Assembly: GCA_019916065.1 (NCBI GenBank)
Contig: CM034236.1
Location: 22,089,508 to 22,153,507, forward strand
DNA: 64,000 nt
DNA from: Vitellaria paradoxa
Lineage: Eukaryota > Streptophyta > Magnoliopsida > Ericales > Sapotaceae
Reading direction: 5' to 3'
The notes beneath the pieces were generated by a model. That model was not told the origin of the DNA. It searched no databases and was given only the letters and a program-made list of their open reading frames with translations. Of this stretch, positions 34,977-47,796 are shown piece by piece (position 1 is the first letter of the stretch; every line of letters begins with the position of its first letter). Both the position numbers and the translations under genes were made by a program.

Positions 34977-35744
34977 TGTTGGATACCCACTATGTGTATA
35001 ACCAACAATAGAAATTATTGATTAGAAAGGCATCAAGGGAATGCATTCACCAACTAGAAAACCATGTGCTTGACACATTATAAGAATTGTTTCAAGTCCA
35101 AATCTCTACATACAAAATGGTTAAAAAAAATACTCTGGAATCAATATATACAAAATTCAATGCTTTGTGAAAAATCATCCTATTTTTCTCCCCAAAATCA
35201 TCTAACACAACAAAACGAATTCATACTCCATGATTTTCATTTGGAAAGACCAGTGGATACCAAATCCTGCAATTCTTTCCTCTATGAACAATGAACAAAG
35301 AGATGATTGATTAATTCAATTGCCCTTTCTACAATGACAACACTAATTTACAAAGAAGCGCCTCATATAGTAATTCATGTGGGAGTTCCAAAACTCTACA
35401 TTTAATTTTTCTTCTTTTTTTCCCTCATATGCTCCCTAGTTATTTTCCTCTACTGGTCACACTCGTTAATTCATTACTAAAATCCCACTCTTTTCTTGCC
35501 TCATCCCCTTCTGATGGAATGTCCAATTGACCTAATGTGACCAGATTTGCAAGATGTTTTCCTAATTTAGCTTCCGTTTAATTTTCTAAATGAGAATATA
35601 ATTAACACATACATTGTTTAATTTTACAAACACAATATATTGCTTAATCCTATATGATTTGAGTCTACTCTCACATAAGCCAAGAACCTCAAACTCTTGA
35701 ATACTAATAAAAGCCTCCGTGTGGCACCCAGCCCTAAGGCCAAG
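34977..35744. other. Intron sequence, unassigned
   Basis: No gene or paired element ends recognised. Confidence 0.4.
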
Positions 35745-36175
35745 TGAAGTCCCGTTTAGGTGAAACCGTGAGCTTCGGTGGTGGTGAGGGAGCGCTTCAC
35801 CTGTACCACATCGTTTCAGTGAAGTTTGATGATATGTCATATATTTATGGTACCAGGTCTACTTGATATAAGGTCTTTTAAATTATGCAGGCTTAGGCCC
35901 AAAGTGAACAATATCATACCATTTCGATCAGGTTGTTACAGAATCGTATTAAAGCCACCAAAGTCCACCTGAAAGTGTGGAGCCACATGTAGACATGTGC
36001 CCATAAGGGGGTGGATTGTCGTAACCGCTAGTAATCGACAAGTTTCAATGATGTGAAAGGGCCCTTCACCTATCTCATATCAATTGGGTGAGGTTAGGTA
36101 ATGTGCCATTTATGTATGGCACTAAATCCAATTGGTATGAGGCTTTTTCAAAGTGAGCTTAGGCCCAAATAGATC
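35745..36175. repeat. Diverged direct repeat, about 150-bp blocks
   Basis: Two blocks (about 35760-35905 and 36020-36165) share the order cttcacct, a gaggtt/gaagtttga strand, a tatgtcatatatttatgg-like strand, ttggtatgagg-like text and a closing gcttaggcccaaa. This is typical of short plant LTR relics, but no ends or primer site were defined. Confidence 0.55.
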
Positions 36176-37056
36176 CTAGAGGTTTAGATGGATCTTGGGC
36201 AAGCAAGCGTGATGGGAATCATATATAACGATTGATATATCTTAGTATTTATTTTTAGGTTATTTTTTGTATTATTGGTATCTAATGTTATTAGGATTTT
36301 GTTATGATTTTATTTGCTTTTGCGTAATTTAAGAAAGCTATTTAGGGTAAACCTATTTGAAGGCTAGGATATATTGGATTGATTAGCTTTGAATGAATTG
36401 AATTGAATATTGGGTTTTCTCCCTCCCATATTAGGTTTTTCTTTCTCTCCTAATTGTCTCTTCTTCTCTCAATCTCTATTTTTCTGTCTTAACCCCATGT
36501 TTTTTCTCTACATCTCTCTCTCGCTTTCTTGTCCTGCACAGGGCAGATTCTAGACAAGTGTCTCATTTAGAAAGTGGAGACGATATCTCCTTCGGCTCCA
36601 CAAAGCACTTGAGAGTGGTAAAGGAAGAACAAAACAACCAAGAAAGAAATAGAGTAGGAAGCAGAGAGAGAAAGTGTATTCAATGCCCTGTAATTAGATA
36701 ATGGACTTACAGACTTGTTGTTTGCAAATGAGGATGTATTTATAATGGAGAGACTCTTAGTTATTTGGGGTTTTGGCAGGAAAGTAGGATGTTTTCTTAT
36801 CATAAGGTATGAAGTAGGATCCCGGAGTATAACAATGCATGCATGCAACTCTGCATGTCAGATTTGTCATTGATACAAGCCTATATGCATGCCATGCTAC
36901 AGTTTTGTAACAAAGCAGAGGATATCAGTACAAGGACTTGAGAATTCAAAATCCAACAAATGAGCGCCACATAGTGGAAGTAGTTGGCGTAGGTGAGGAT
37001 AATTAATGTGGTGGGTGAGGTTCACCACACACTCTCTCTCTTACAGGGGTTGATAT
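36176..37056. other. Intron sequence, possible LTR relic
   Basis: It contains pyrimidine-rich stretches (about 36415-36535) like the end of a plant LTR leader, but no partner repeat was found. Confidence 0.35.
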
Positions 37057-37360
37057 TGTTAAGTCACCAATTGTCCCAAAAACTTAAGTTACTAGGAAAT
37101 TGGCTCAACAATGTATAAAAAACTATTTCAACACTCCCCCTCACGTGCAATCCCAATTTGGACGTGCAACAGAGACAAGCAAACCAAATCAAGCAAGGTG
37201 CAACAACAAAAACAAACAAAGTGAACAACAATAAATAGGGAATAACAAGATTCGAACCTAGAACCTCCTAGAACCAAAGCTCTGATATCATGTTAATCGC
37301 CCCAAAAAGTTTAAGTTATTAGGAAATTGGCCCAACAATATATATCAAATTATTTCAACA
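37057..37360 (-). mobile_element. SMART-size LTR retrotransposon, copy B
   Basis: The LTRs at 37057-37133 and 37291-37360 match those of copy A. The - strand primer site next to the right LTR reads TGATATCAGAGC (complement 37279-37290). Total length is about 304 bp with no coding capacity. No clear target duplication. Confidence 0.72.
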
Positions 37361-39562
37361 AAGACTATCAAATCTGTTAGTTACCTCGATGTTCCCTGCT
37401 ATTGCCTCCATTTTGCAACCCTCGCGAGTGATTCTCAAGATAAGTAATCTGAAAGTGAGCAAGATGGCTCCTAGAATTGTGACCCGCAGATCCTTGTAGT
37501 TTGGATCCTTGATCACCTATAGTATGCAATATGTGAATCCTTGCATGTTGGATCCTTAATCATCTATATATCCTTGGGAATTGGATCTTTGATTACTTTA
37601 GGATTGTGAGATGGGGTATCCATATAGCTACGTTAACCCCCCTGCATGAGTGCGAATTGAGGAGTGATCATGCATATGAGAATGGAGGGGATTTGGGGCT
37701 TTGGTTCTTTCTTGCCTTAAGGAGAGAGGTGCGCACGCACACTTTTTGGAATGGGCTGTTACATCCCTACCAATTAATTTTCTAACAAGTATGGAGTTAA
37801 TTGTCAATTAAGATAGATCATAATGAGTACAACCTGTGTTACTTGGACTCACCATTTTGGGCTGGAGTACTCGTGTCGACATGACACGATCCTAATCTAG
37901 TGTGGGATCTGCATCTAACACAAAGCTGGTATCTCAAATACAGCTGTGCTGAATGCCTAGAATGAGGGTTTGGCCTATTTCCACCATTGTTGAGCAAAGC
38001 AAAACTTGATTTTCAAATGGAGAAGACGAAGCACTTGTGGCTATCGTCCAAAGGGTTCTTTGGACTACACAAACATAATTAAGTTGGTTCAACCTTTATG
38101 TGTATTACATAGAAGTCACATGTCCCAAGCAAGCTATTAATTACACTAATAGAAATATTCCCTGTGCGAAATTTTTGCTCTACCATTTGTGTACATAGAG
38201 TTTTGCTCTTCCATTTTGTGTATTATGCATAGAGAGAGAGTCACTAGACTAGACCAAACTAACCTGATGATTATAACTATTTTAATAATTTTTATAAAAA
38301 GAATTCATCCTAATTTTACGTGGCCGCATGCTTTTATGATTTATGTTTCATATATAATACATACAAGTTGTCTAAATGATTTAATAATCATGATAATGAA
38401 GGTATAGTTATTCTAAAAAAATATAATTTATTTAATAACAAATGAATAAAAATAATTTATTTACTTTTTTACTCTTTCATTTATTATGTAATAATTAATT
38501 TTTTTTATTTATGTCAATGAGGAAAAAAAAATCAATCAATATAAATAGAGCCAATTTTTGCATACTTAAAATTTTTCAAAAATAATAAAAGTTTGATTAT
38601 AGAAAAAAATAATTTGTAACATTTTTTTTATGTGCCATATCCTCGTAACGGTATTCATAATTTGCACACTTTTTTAGCTGAGTTCTCATATCCTAAAATA
38701 TAGATAACAGGCGAATCTGACATCCAAATATATATCCAAGTCCGACACTCACACCTGAGTCCGAGCAACATAGAGTACAACAATATATCATAAGTATCAT
38801 AAAGTTTGAGTAAGGTTTTATTGCTTCTTACATTAATGCCATCTGACTAGGAAAACGAAGGCAAAATTCTTATCAAGGAAGCACATCAACAAATTAATTA
38901 TTCATTATGAGGTATCCCTTCCCACCATGATTAAATTTGTGCTATTCCACAAAACTCAAAGCAAATGCAATCAAGCAATACTAATATTCTTTTATGTGAC
39001 TATCAAAGGTTCTATGGCTGCTCTAGACATTAAATGGAAACTAACATTTTCTGATTCAGTATCATATCATAGCTATATGTGAACTTGGAAAATTACTTCT
39101 TTTCAATGTGTTATACATATAATTTGTAGCTAATAGTTATCCCATTTAAAAGGGGAAAAATAATCTTCACCATTTAGAAGAACGTCAATTTAGGGAACTT
39201 GAATACCGATGATAAAGTGCAACCCAATATCAGTAGCTATAAAAACTCAAAATGCATAATAGAATCTTTCCTTCTGTTTTTAATAGAATTCTAGTTCACA
39301 GCGCAGAAGGAAAACCTTTTTTTTCCACTTCTTTTTTCTTTCTTTTTCTTTTTTTTGAAAGGTTCAGAAGCAAAACCTCCATTGCACCGTGTAAAGCATT
39401 TTCAATTCTAGGTTCATTTTTTTCAGATTACCACTATAACTAACATCCCATGGATGTTTGGGCATAGCTTATGAAGGACTAACACATATATAGGTATCGT
39501 ATCCCAGATTCATGTTCAATGCACATAATTAAGGACACCAAATTTGACAAACTATTTTTCAG
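37361..39562. other. Intron sequence, unassigned
   Basis: AT-rich DNA. Fragments near 37836-37930 and 38690-38770 (gtccgacactcacacc, agtccgag) look like worn retrotransposon text, without definable ends. No gene. Confidence 0.4.
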
Positions 39563-39724
39563 ATGTTAAATGCACCAACTAAAACAAAAGAAAGTGGACA
39601 AGAATAAACAAAAAAACAAACGCTATAACAAGACTTGAACCCAAGACCCTCTAGTCATTAATTGTCCCAAAAACGTAAGTTATTAGAAAATAAACCCAAC
39701 AATATCTATCAAAGTAACTCAACA
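39563..39724 (-). mobile_element. SMART-size element, truncated copy C
   Basis: The interior (cttgaacccaagaccc) and the right LTR (about 39657-39724, ending CAACA) match copies A and B. The primer site is deleted and the left LTR is missing. Confidence 0.6.
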
Positions 39725-40478
39725 AATACATGTCGTGTTCTATTATTTTGTCATATATTTTTCTTCAAACCCGGTTAGTTCACCTTGGGATTAAGCATTC
39801 AAGATTCCTAAAAATGTTCTATCTCATCCTTTCTTACCTTTTGGTTGTTAAAATATGTTTGAATTGTGAATTAAAATATTACATTAGTGTTCCTGTGGAT
39901 GATATATTCATCTATAGAGCTAACAAAAATGTATAAGAAATATATTTTTGTTTTATTCCCACTATTTCTATATTCTCATTTTTTTCATAATTGCAATGCT
40001 CTTGTGCATACTTGTATAGTGCCCATGTCCATGCTTCTTAGGGAAGCCAAAAATGTCCATCTAGGAAGGTTGTCCTCAAGTTTGTACATCACATAAGCTT
40101 TTTCAGCATTAAACTTTTACAGAGCGTGGGAAATTTTCAAAATGACATTCACTTCTAAGGCCACCAATTTTTATTGTGACATTGTGTCAAACACCTGGCA
40201 GGCTGCGTGCATTAATCATAATGTAACTCCCTAAACATCCTTAAATCTACACACGTGCTTAGATAATATATATATATACATATTATTCGCTCACATACAA
40301 CACAATCTTCATTTATTTGTGCACAGAATGCAAAAATACATAGAATTAATCTCTAGTACCGCACAAGTAGGTTTTATGACAACAGAGATGAGAAAAATAA
40401 TAGCAATTATATTGGAAAGGTAATAGAATATACATAACAAGTGAGAAATACATAAATAAAACTAGAAGAAGTACGCAC

Positions 40479-40896
40479 ATCAACATAAGCTGCATCGAGG
40501 TAGGAGACATTGATCTCGACGGAAACACCGGTCCTGGTGGCGCCCATTGTAAATAAAACAGCCGAACCAAGCAAGTCCACAAGAGTGGCGGTGGCACCAC
40601 CGTGCATGAAATTCCCAACGTTCTTCAAAATTTGAAGAAAAATTAAGCTCAGGAACACAAAGACAAGAAAAAATCAAAGAATGCCCAATTGTTATTTTTT
40701 GCGCGCACACGGAGAGATGTTTTACCAGTAAACGTTGAGGTACTTTCATGGAGCAGATGATGCGGCCGGGTTCGACGAGATCAATACAGACGCCCTGCAA
40801 TACCAAGGGCTCGATGAATCGATGGGGTAGTCCCTCAATTGTTTGTGAATTTTGGCGGCCATCTCTCTCCAAGTACCTCTTCACTACATCTTCCAT
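40479..40896 (-). CDS. ACOT13: Acyl-CoA thioesterase 13-like, exons 1 and 2
   Basis: Exon 1 is 40896-40726 (57 codons from ATG at 40896), intron 1 is 103 bp, and exon 2 is 40622-40479 (48 codons). Splice sites are GT-AG. With exon 3 at 11112-10969 the protein is 152 residues, usual for the family. Exon 1 carries GVCIDLVEPGRIICSMKVP. Exon 2 carries the hotdog-fold core GNFMHGGATATLVDLLGSA, with the conserved Asn, His-Gly-Gly and Asp that line the active site of ACOT13-type enzymes, then SVEINVSYLDAAY. The expected reaction is hydrolysis of acyl-CoA to free acid and CoA. No targeting signal is obvious. The gene looks intact in sequence despite the giant second intron. Confidence 0.93.
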
Positions 40897-41126
40897 TTCT
40901 TAATTCTTCTCTGTTTTCGTTGTTTTTTTTTTTTTTTGTTCGCTCCGGTTAATTCTATTACAAAACCACCGGCGTTTCCGTCAAATTTAAAGAAGATAGG
41001 TTAGATTAGGAGCCAGCATCAATCAATATTTAATATTGAAATAATATTTTCCCCCCTCCTCTTCACCTTACCTTTAATAATGTGGCACTCGCCCTTTTAA
41101 TTTCGTCTTCTTCTTTTCTCTTTTCC

Positions 41127-41134
41127 TATTTATA
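41127..41134 (-). promoter_or_regulatory. Possible TATA box of the thioesterase gene
   Basis: The - strand reads TATAAATA about 230 bp upstream of the start codon, followed by an AG-rich leader. Position and sequence are plausible, but other AT-rich sites exist, so this is tentative. Confidence 0.35.
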
Positions 41135-41225
41135 AAGTTTATTTGTTTTCCTTGTCTTGCTTTACTAGATGAACACAATTTCATTTTTAACTTAAAAATA
41201 TAAAATTATTACAATTATGACATAT

Positions 41226-42808
41226 TGTTGTCCCAAATAACAATACTAGAGAGAGTGAATAGGGTTGCTTAAAAATTTTACAAATAAAAATTTCAACCCT
41301 AAAACAAATACGTCAAGATGAAAATGATAGTTAAATATGAAATTCACCAAAAAAAAATTATTCAATATTTGTGAATGAAGAGTGAGTGCTAGTATTTTTG
41401 TAATAAATATAAAGAGAAGTAAACACAATCGATTTATAGTGGTTCGGCTTCAATGTTGCCTACGTCCACTCCCCAAGGCCTTCCTTGAAATTTCTCCACT
41501 ATTCTTTGAAGAGCTTATTACACACTAGCTATCCAAGGTGCTAGAAACCTTTCCCAAGTGATTTTATCCCCAAATCACTCACATAAGTCTCTCTCAAAGA
41601 AAGTCTTTTGTTTTAGTTCTAACACTTGAACAAAAACCAACAACAGCTCACCCAACTCTCACAAATTAAAAGGGTTTTAAATTTCCCTTTCTTACAGCAA
41701 TAATGATGAGTTTAAAACTCAATCAAATCAAAAAGAAACTCTCACAAGTTGAATATGAAAGATGAAGCACAAGTGTGGGAAGAAATCACTCTATGTATGC
41801 AAAGTTACGGAATTTCTTGTATCTCTTTGTAAGCACTTCTTGTTGCCTTCTTCTCTTGAATCTGAGTTTGAGGCTCTATTTATAGATGAAAATCTGCAAA
41901 TGGCCGTTACTAAGTGAAAAGATACTTTTACCCTTGAAAGGAATTGAATTTCCTTGCCTGCAATGCTGTCTTTTAGATTCAAATTTTCTAAGATACATTT
42001 GTGACCATTTTTCACCCTCATAACGTTCAAATCTGACATTGCCTCAGAGTAAGAACTTTGTAGATGTATAAGTCAGTTATCACATGTCAAAGTTTGAGCT
42101 TCATCCAACGGTTAGATAGTCAGATATGGCTTCTGAACCGAGACCAGCTTCTAATAGCTTTTTCTGACATTCTGAATTTGTATTTCCAGTTTAACCTTCT
42201 GTTTCACCATGATACTTTTAGAATTAGAAGAAATTTAAACTACAAAAGTTGTAACTTTTTTAGTCTTCTTTTCACACGCCAAAAATCAGAATTTTTAAAG
42301 CTGTAGAGTACAAGTTATGTCTCAAAAACTAAGACTAGCTCCAAAATCCATAATTAAAAACTTTTCTGTAATAACTAATATTCCAACTCATATTTTGATA
42401 TCTTAACGTCAGATCCACAAAAACTTCCCTTTAAAGTTGTAAATATAGAAGTCTAGTTTACTATATTAAAATTTCATGATAATTGAACTGTTGGATCTTA
42501 AGATATCATCTATATACTGACATGTGTCTAATTTCTCTGTTTACCCGAGTTAACCTCTAGTTCAAATCTTCATCTTACTTTAATTTCTATTACTCCCAAC
42601 TTTGAAATTCCTTTATTCCTTCCTCCAAATAATGTGAAAATATCTAAAAAATAATATCAATCTCTTCCAATTCTATTATCTTGAATCTATCAAATGAATT
42701 GTAACATTTCATACAATATCTATTTGAAATTTAATTGTGAAAATTTAATTCAATGTTTGTTATCATCAAAATCAATTATAAAACTAAATTTATAAACTTG
42801 GGCCAACA
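41226..42808. mobile_element. Solo LTR upstream of the thioesterase gene
   Basis: The 1.58-kb sequence begins TGTTGTCCC and ends GGGCCAACA. It is flanked by a perfect 5-bp target duplication, CATAT (41221-41225 and 42809-42813). There is no internal coding region or second copy, as expected after LTR-LTR recombination. A block near 41430 (atagtggttcggcttc) is familiar from plant LTRs. Its near end is about 90 bp from the candidate TATA box. Confidence 0.88.
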
Positions 42809-42879
42809 CATATAATTTTAATAAATGTGAAATAAGCTTATAAGTTCATACAAAAGGATCCACTTATTCAAAAATTTAT

Positions 42880-44330
42880 TGTAGTTCTAAATTTTACATA
42901 TTTCAAATGCATGAAAAAATATAAAAAAATACCTAAAGAATAATTAGAAAAGTGTTTAAAAATTATTTCAATCATAATAACTACTCTTATTGTTTTATAA
43001 TTTAAAAAATCCCTAGCTTGGTAGTAATTACTTTCCAATAGAAAAATGTTTAAAAATTATTTCTTTTATAATAAAAACTCTTAATATTTTTTAAATTTAA
43101 AAATGCATAAATATTAATTAAGATTAGGAATAATTATTTTTCTAAATTCTCATTTTAAATTTAAGTTGATCATATTATCCATATTTTTTTTATAAATCAC
43201 AACATACGATTAATAATAATATTTTTAATTTGAATTAATTTTATAAAATCAATCAAAAAATTAGTCTCAAAAAAATCAAAAAATTATTGCCAAATCTTAT
43301 GTAACACTCTTCATATTCATCATTCTTTTTTTTTTTGACACATATCTTTGAATAAAATTAGTTTTAGGATTAATTTCTTAAAATTCTAATTTTAAATTTA
43401 AAGTGATTGGGTTGACCATATATTTTATTTAAGTGCCGCTATTCGCAACTCTATTTTTTTCCAAGCAACCTAATAAATTCATGTATCCTATATTTTTTTC
43501 AAGTAACCCAATAATTTGTCCAAGCAACCCACAAATTGCAAGTTCCAAAAATACCCACAAATTACTAAATTTTTTTAATAACTGATTGTTGAAATTGTTT
43601 TATTTTTTAGCAAACACTTGTTAAAAGTTTTTAATTTGTTCAGTAGTCAGTTACTGAAATGTTTAATTTATCTATCGAAAATTTGTTTCATCAAGTAATT
43701 GTCAAATTTATTTGATTTTTTTTAGCAATTGGTTGTCAATATTGTTTGATATTTTTAACAAGTTCCTAGTGAAATTTTATTTAGATTTTTTAAAGTATGG
43801 GTTATGTGTAGGAAATATGGAAGGTATGGGAGGTCATTTTGTATTAGGGCATTTTTGTCCTAAGATGACAAAATTTTAACTGGGCCGCAGGAGAAGAAAT
43901 AAGGCTACAAATAGCAGCACTCTTTTTTTTATAAAGTGCAATGTACTAATTTAAATTATTTTTATAAAACCAATGAAAATTATATTATCAAATCTTATGT
44001 AACACTCTTCGTCTTTACTATTCTACTTTTCCTACTTTTACAATTTTTTGAATAAAATTAGTTTTGGGAGTAATTTTTTCTAAATTTTAAATTTAAATTA
44101 GTCAAATTAATCATATTTTTTATAAAGCACAGTGCACAATTAATAATAATATTTTAATTTTAGTTATATTTATAAAACCAATCAAAAAATTGTTTCCAAA
44201 TTCTACGTAGCACTTTTCATAGTCACCATTCCACTTTTTATTTTTACAATTTTTTAAATAAAAAATTACTTTCTCATTTTTCAATACCTTTTTGTTTTTA
44301 TTCACAAAACATTTACTTTACGTTAACATT
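42880..44330. repeat. AT-rich region with a reiterated block
   Basis: A block containing 'cacaN-attaataataatattt', 'ataaaaccaatcaaaaaatt' and 'tctacgtagcacttttca'-like text recurs in diverged form near 43165-43325, 43925-44025 and 44110-44235. Below this level I see only AT-rich DNA and no gene. Confidence 0.5.
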
Positions 44331-44347
44331 TACTCAAAAGTATAAAT

Positions 44348-44465
44348 GATTTATACTCTTACGTTTCAAGTATTCACACTAGTATTATTGATTTATGCTC
44401 TTACGTTCTGAGTACTCACAACCGTATTACTAATTTATGCTTTTACGTTCTGAGTATCTACAACA
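44348..44465. repeat. 42-bp tandem repeat, nearly 3 copies
   Basis: Units beginning gatttatgctcttacgttct start at 44348, 44390 and 44432. Confidence 0.85.
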
Positions 44466-44668
44466 GCTTCTCTACTCCTTCCTTCCTCCTCCCACGCAAG
44501 TGAGCAAAGTGATTGGTGAGAGTTCTAAATTTTCTACCTTGGTCTCTAGAGTTTTCAAGTAGACTGAACTTTCTCGGAGAAGTAACTTAAGTTCGCTTTG
44601 GAGCTTGTTGGCTCTAGTTCTTGTAATTGGCCCAACAGTTTGAACAACTTTCTTAAACCCATACTCTC

Positions 44669-44719
44669 GATTGGAATCAAACTCACCTGGATTCACATCA
44701 AGTACTCTACCAGTTTAAC
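44669..44719 (-). repeat. tRNA-like fragment
   Basis: The - strand reads ACTGGTAGAGTACTTG followed by GTGAGTTTGATTCC, echoing pol III A and B boxes. There is no complete cloverleaf, so it is a SINE or tRNA relic at best. Confidence 0.3.
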
Positions 44720-47700
44720 AACATTAGATGTAGCAACTTAACAATAAATGATAGTGTCGGCAATTTCGTACAACCTGGATATAGATGATGTTGTGCTTTT
44801 CTAAATAAATCACTATATATATTTTTTCATTAGGCATTTTATTGGAAGAAGCCTCACTCCCTTGTGTGTTCATGAACATCATCGGTGGAGGTCATGTATT
44901 ACACTTGTGACATTGTCATCGTGGTCATCTTTATCATCATTATCTTCTTCTTTTTCTTTTTTATTTGTCATCATCTCATCATTGTTAGAGATATCTCCCT
45001 CTCACTTTTCTCCATGATGTACCTAATTTTTGTAAGTATTTATCTTTCCATTTACAAAAAGGTGGTTCTCAACTTTTCCCAAACTCGTTAGTGGTTCTAA
45101 GCTTTGACATTTCTGACAAGGACACCTAATTACATAATTATTAGGGAGATGAACACTTGTGAATTGTAGAAATGACATAACCCCAAAAATATACTTATTA
45201 CTGAATTTGTATCATTAATATATGCAGCTCCTATTCATATCCACTTGCCTATTTAGAAGCATAAAACAAAAAATAAATTAATTTTGTTAGAAACAAGTAT
45301 GCATGCATTCATATCTCATCTTGCAAGTTTATAACTAAATTTACACATAATATTTAATTAAATATTTAGGATCTTAATTTTCATGACATTCACATATTTT
45401 CTCTTAATTTATATAATATAATCAAGAACCCATTTCTCGAGTCATTGCTAATAAAAATATGAATGCGAAAAGTTACCTCAAAATATTGTTATTAAATCTT
45501 CAACTATAGCAAAACAAAAACCCACTGGAAATTTAGAGTTCTCTCTCTTCCCTATGAACCCTAATATGTAATAACCTAAATTTTTTTCTCTTAATTAATT
45601 TGTTTAAATGTGGTTGTGATATTTATTATAGTAAAAATCTAGAAAATTGAGGATTTGAAAATTTTTGGAATGATAAAATTAGTTGGAAAAATTTTCGGAT
45701 TTAATTTCACTCTATGTGGGAGTTTAATGTAGAATTTCTAAACTTTTATCCAAACAATTCCTAGCCCAATTACCTAATTGGTTCGACCCAAGCCCTTTAA
45801 CCCATGGGTCAACCATTTCTTTTGACTCACCTCAACTCACTTCAACTCACTTTATCACTCATTGAGTTGACTCATGAATAGTAGCTCTAAATTATTTCTC
45901 GACAACTTCATTTTCCATCTTCCATACATCTCTCACAATCTCTCAAATTAGGTGGCTAATTAGTCAAAAAGAAGATCCTACATTGATGATTTTAAAGCAT
46001 TCTTCCAAATTACTTAGCTAGCATGATTTAAACATTTAAAGCATCTTTTAAATAATTTGTTTAATTAGTCAAAAAGTTAACATGATTCCCGGATCATGCC
46101 ACTCATCTCCATCCATCTTCCAATACCTTTCTTAAACTATATGGTTAGATAGTCAAAAAGCAAGCATGATTCTTAGATCATGCTACCTATTGTATATGCA
46201 TGATCTTACCTTAGTTGTTTTGAAGCATGTGAAGTGGAGGTTATTTTCTCCACTAATAACTTTCTCTACACTCCCATGATTCTTATAAATTGTGTGCCTT
46301 CAAAGAGAAGAAAAAAATAAGAGAGAAAAAATATTTATTTTTATCAAGTGTGGTTGGACATTTGGTGTTATTTGGAGGAAGAAGAAAGGCTTGGAATTTT
46401 CCAATTGGGTGGTGTTCAAAGCTCAACTCCTTTTTCCTTCACAGGCTTGGTCACCAATATCTTCATTGAGGTAGGATGACAAACCTCCTAAAATATATTT
46501 GATGCCTTCAATTTTGAAGCTAAAGCATTTTCTAGAAAGTATGAAATTTGATTGTGATAAAAAAAATAATACCCGTATATTGGGGGTGGGGAAATCGAAA
46601 CTTTGACTGATGCAGCCCAATATGCTGACAGCTCTCTGTTTGTAAGTTTTGATGTATTCTTGACCCCTAAAATGGTGGAATTAGGCTTTGGCTAAAACAT
46701 AAAAGTTGTAGCCCTTTAAGTTTTCTTTCCAACCCAAAAAGATTTGCATCAATCTGATTTGTAAGTAAAAAGTTATGCTCAAAATACTGAGCACGTGTAA
46801 AATTGTATCTTCTGAACAAACTGAATTCAAGGCTGTTTTTGCACATTTAGACCTTAGAATTTTTAAAAGTGTAAAACATGAAAGGTGTAGGTTTTAAAGT
46901 CTAGTTTCTACATATATAAAGTTTATAGATATTGCAATTCTGCTCTATTTTATATGAATTTTTTTTTAAGTTGCTGTCTCTGTTTAGCCTTTAATTGATA
47001 CTTGTTTGGATTTTTTTAGAATATTATGTTTAAAGATTTATTTAAATTTCCAATTTCCTTATGTTAATTATTGTTATGTTAATAAATTCTATTGATGTGT
47101 AATTTTATTCACAAGGCCTGATATAGTAAAACACTTATACTATTTGATATAATACTGAAGTGGACTGTTAAGTTGATTCTAGTTAGTTATTTTCCAATTG
47201 ATATGAAATTATTTTAAACTGGATATTATGTATCATTTATTTATGATAACTGACTTAGATAATCAGTTTCGTTATAGATAGTTGGATGACTTATTCAAAC
47301 TAAAATAGCTAAGTAGAACCAAGTATTTGATAAAAATGCCCAAATGAAACAATGGACTTATTCTTTTCTCATTTGGTCTTCCTTAAATGAATTTGATTTA
47401 TTTTAATTGATTCTTTTAGATATTGTTCTGTCTACTTAGCAAGTTACATAACTATATTTTTATGATTAAGTGAATTTAATGAAACTTATTTAATACCTTC
47501 CTAAATATTGGAATAATTTTATGGATATTTGTGATTATCTTGAAGCCGAAAACTTATGATAATAATTTGGTTATAAATAAGATGATGATTGAAAATTTAT
47601 TCAAATAAAATAAAACTTATAAATTTTTCTAAAATTAAATATAAGTCCAAAGAGCTTTTACTATCTTTATATTCCATAAAATAATAAAATAAAATTCAAA

Positions 47701-47721
47701 AAGGCAAAAAAATCGAGAGCG

Positions 47722-47796
47722 CAGCCAATGAGGTTCGAACTCGTGACTTCAAATCGCAATTAGGGTCGCCCACCCACTAAGCTACCAACCTCGGCT
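47722..47796 (-). repeat. Antisense tRNA-like segment in the long solo LTR
   Basis: The - strand has GGTAGCTTAGTGG (A-box-like, complement 47774-47786) and GAGTTCGAACCTC (B-box-like, complement 47729-47741) at near-tRNA spacing. No acceptor stem, so not called a tRNA gene. Confidence 0.45.

Larger units (their letters stand above)
11113..40478 (-). other. Intron 2 of the thioesterase gene (about 29.4 kb)
   Basis: The intron has a GT donor (GTGCGTAC on the - strand, first base 40478) and an AG acceptor ending at 11113, and both junctions lie between codons. It is filled almost entirely with transposable elements on both strands, listed separately. That this is one intron is an inference from the exon fit. 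Transcript evidence is needed to prove it. Confidence 0.8.

Noticed and set aside
36567..36848. 93-codon - strand frame with a hydrophobic stretch
   Set aside because: No family match, and it sits in retrotransposon-like intron sequence. The hydrophobic run comes from AT-rich codons.
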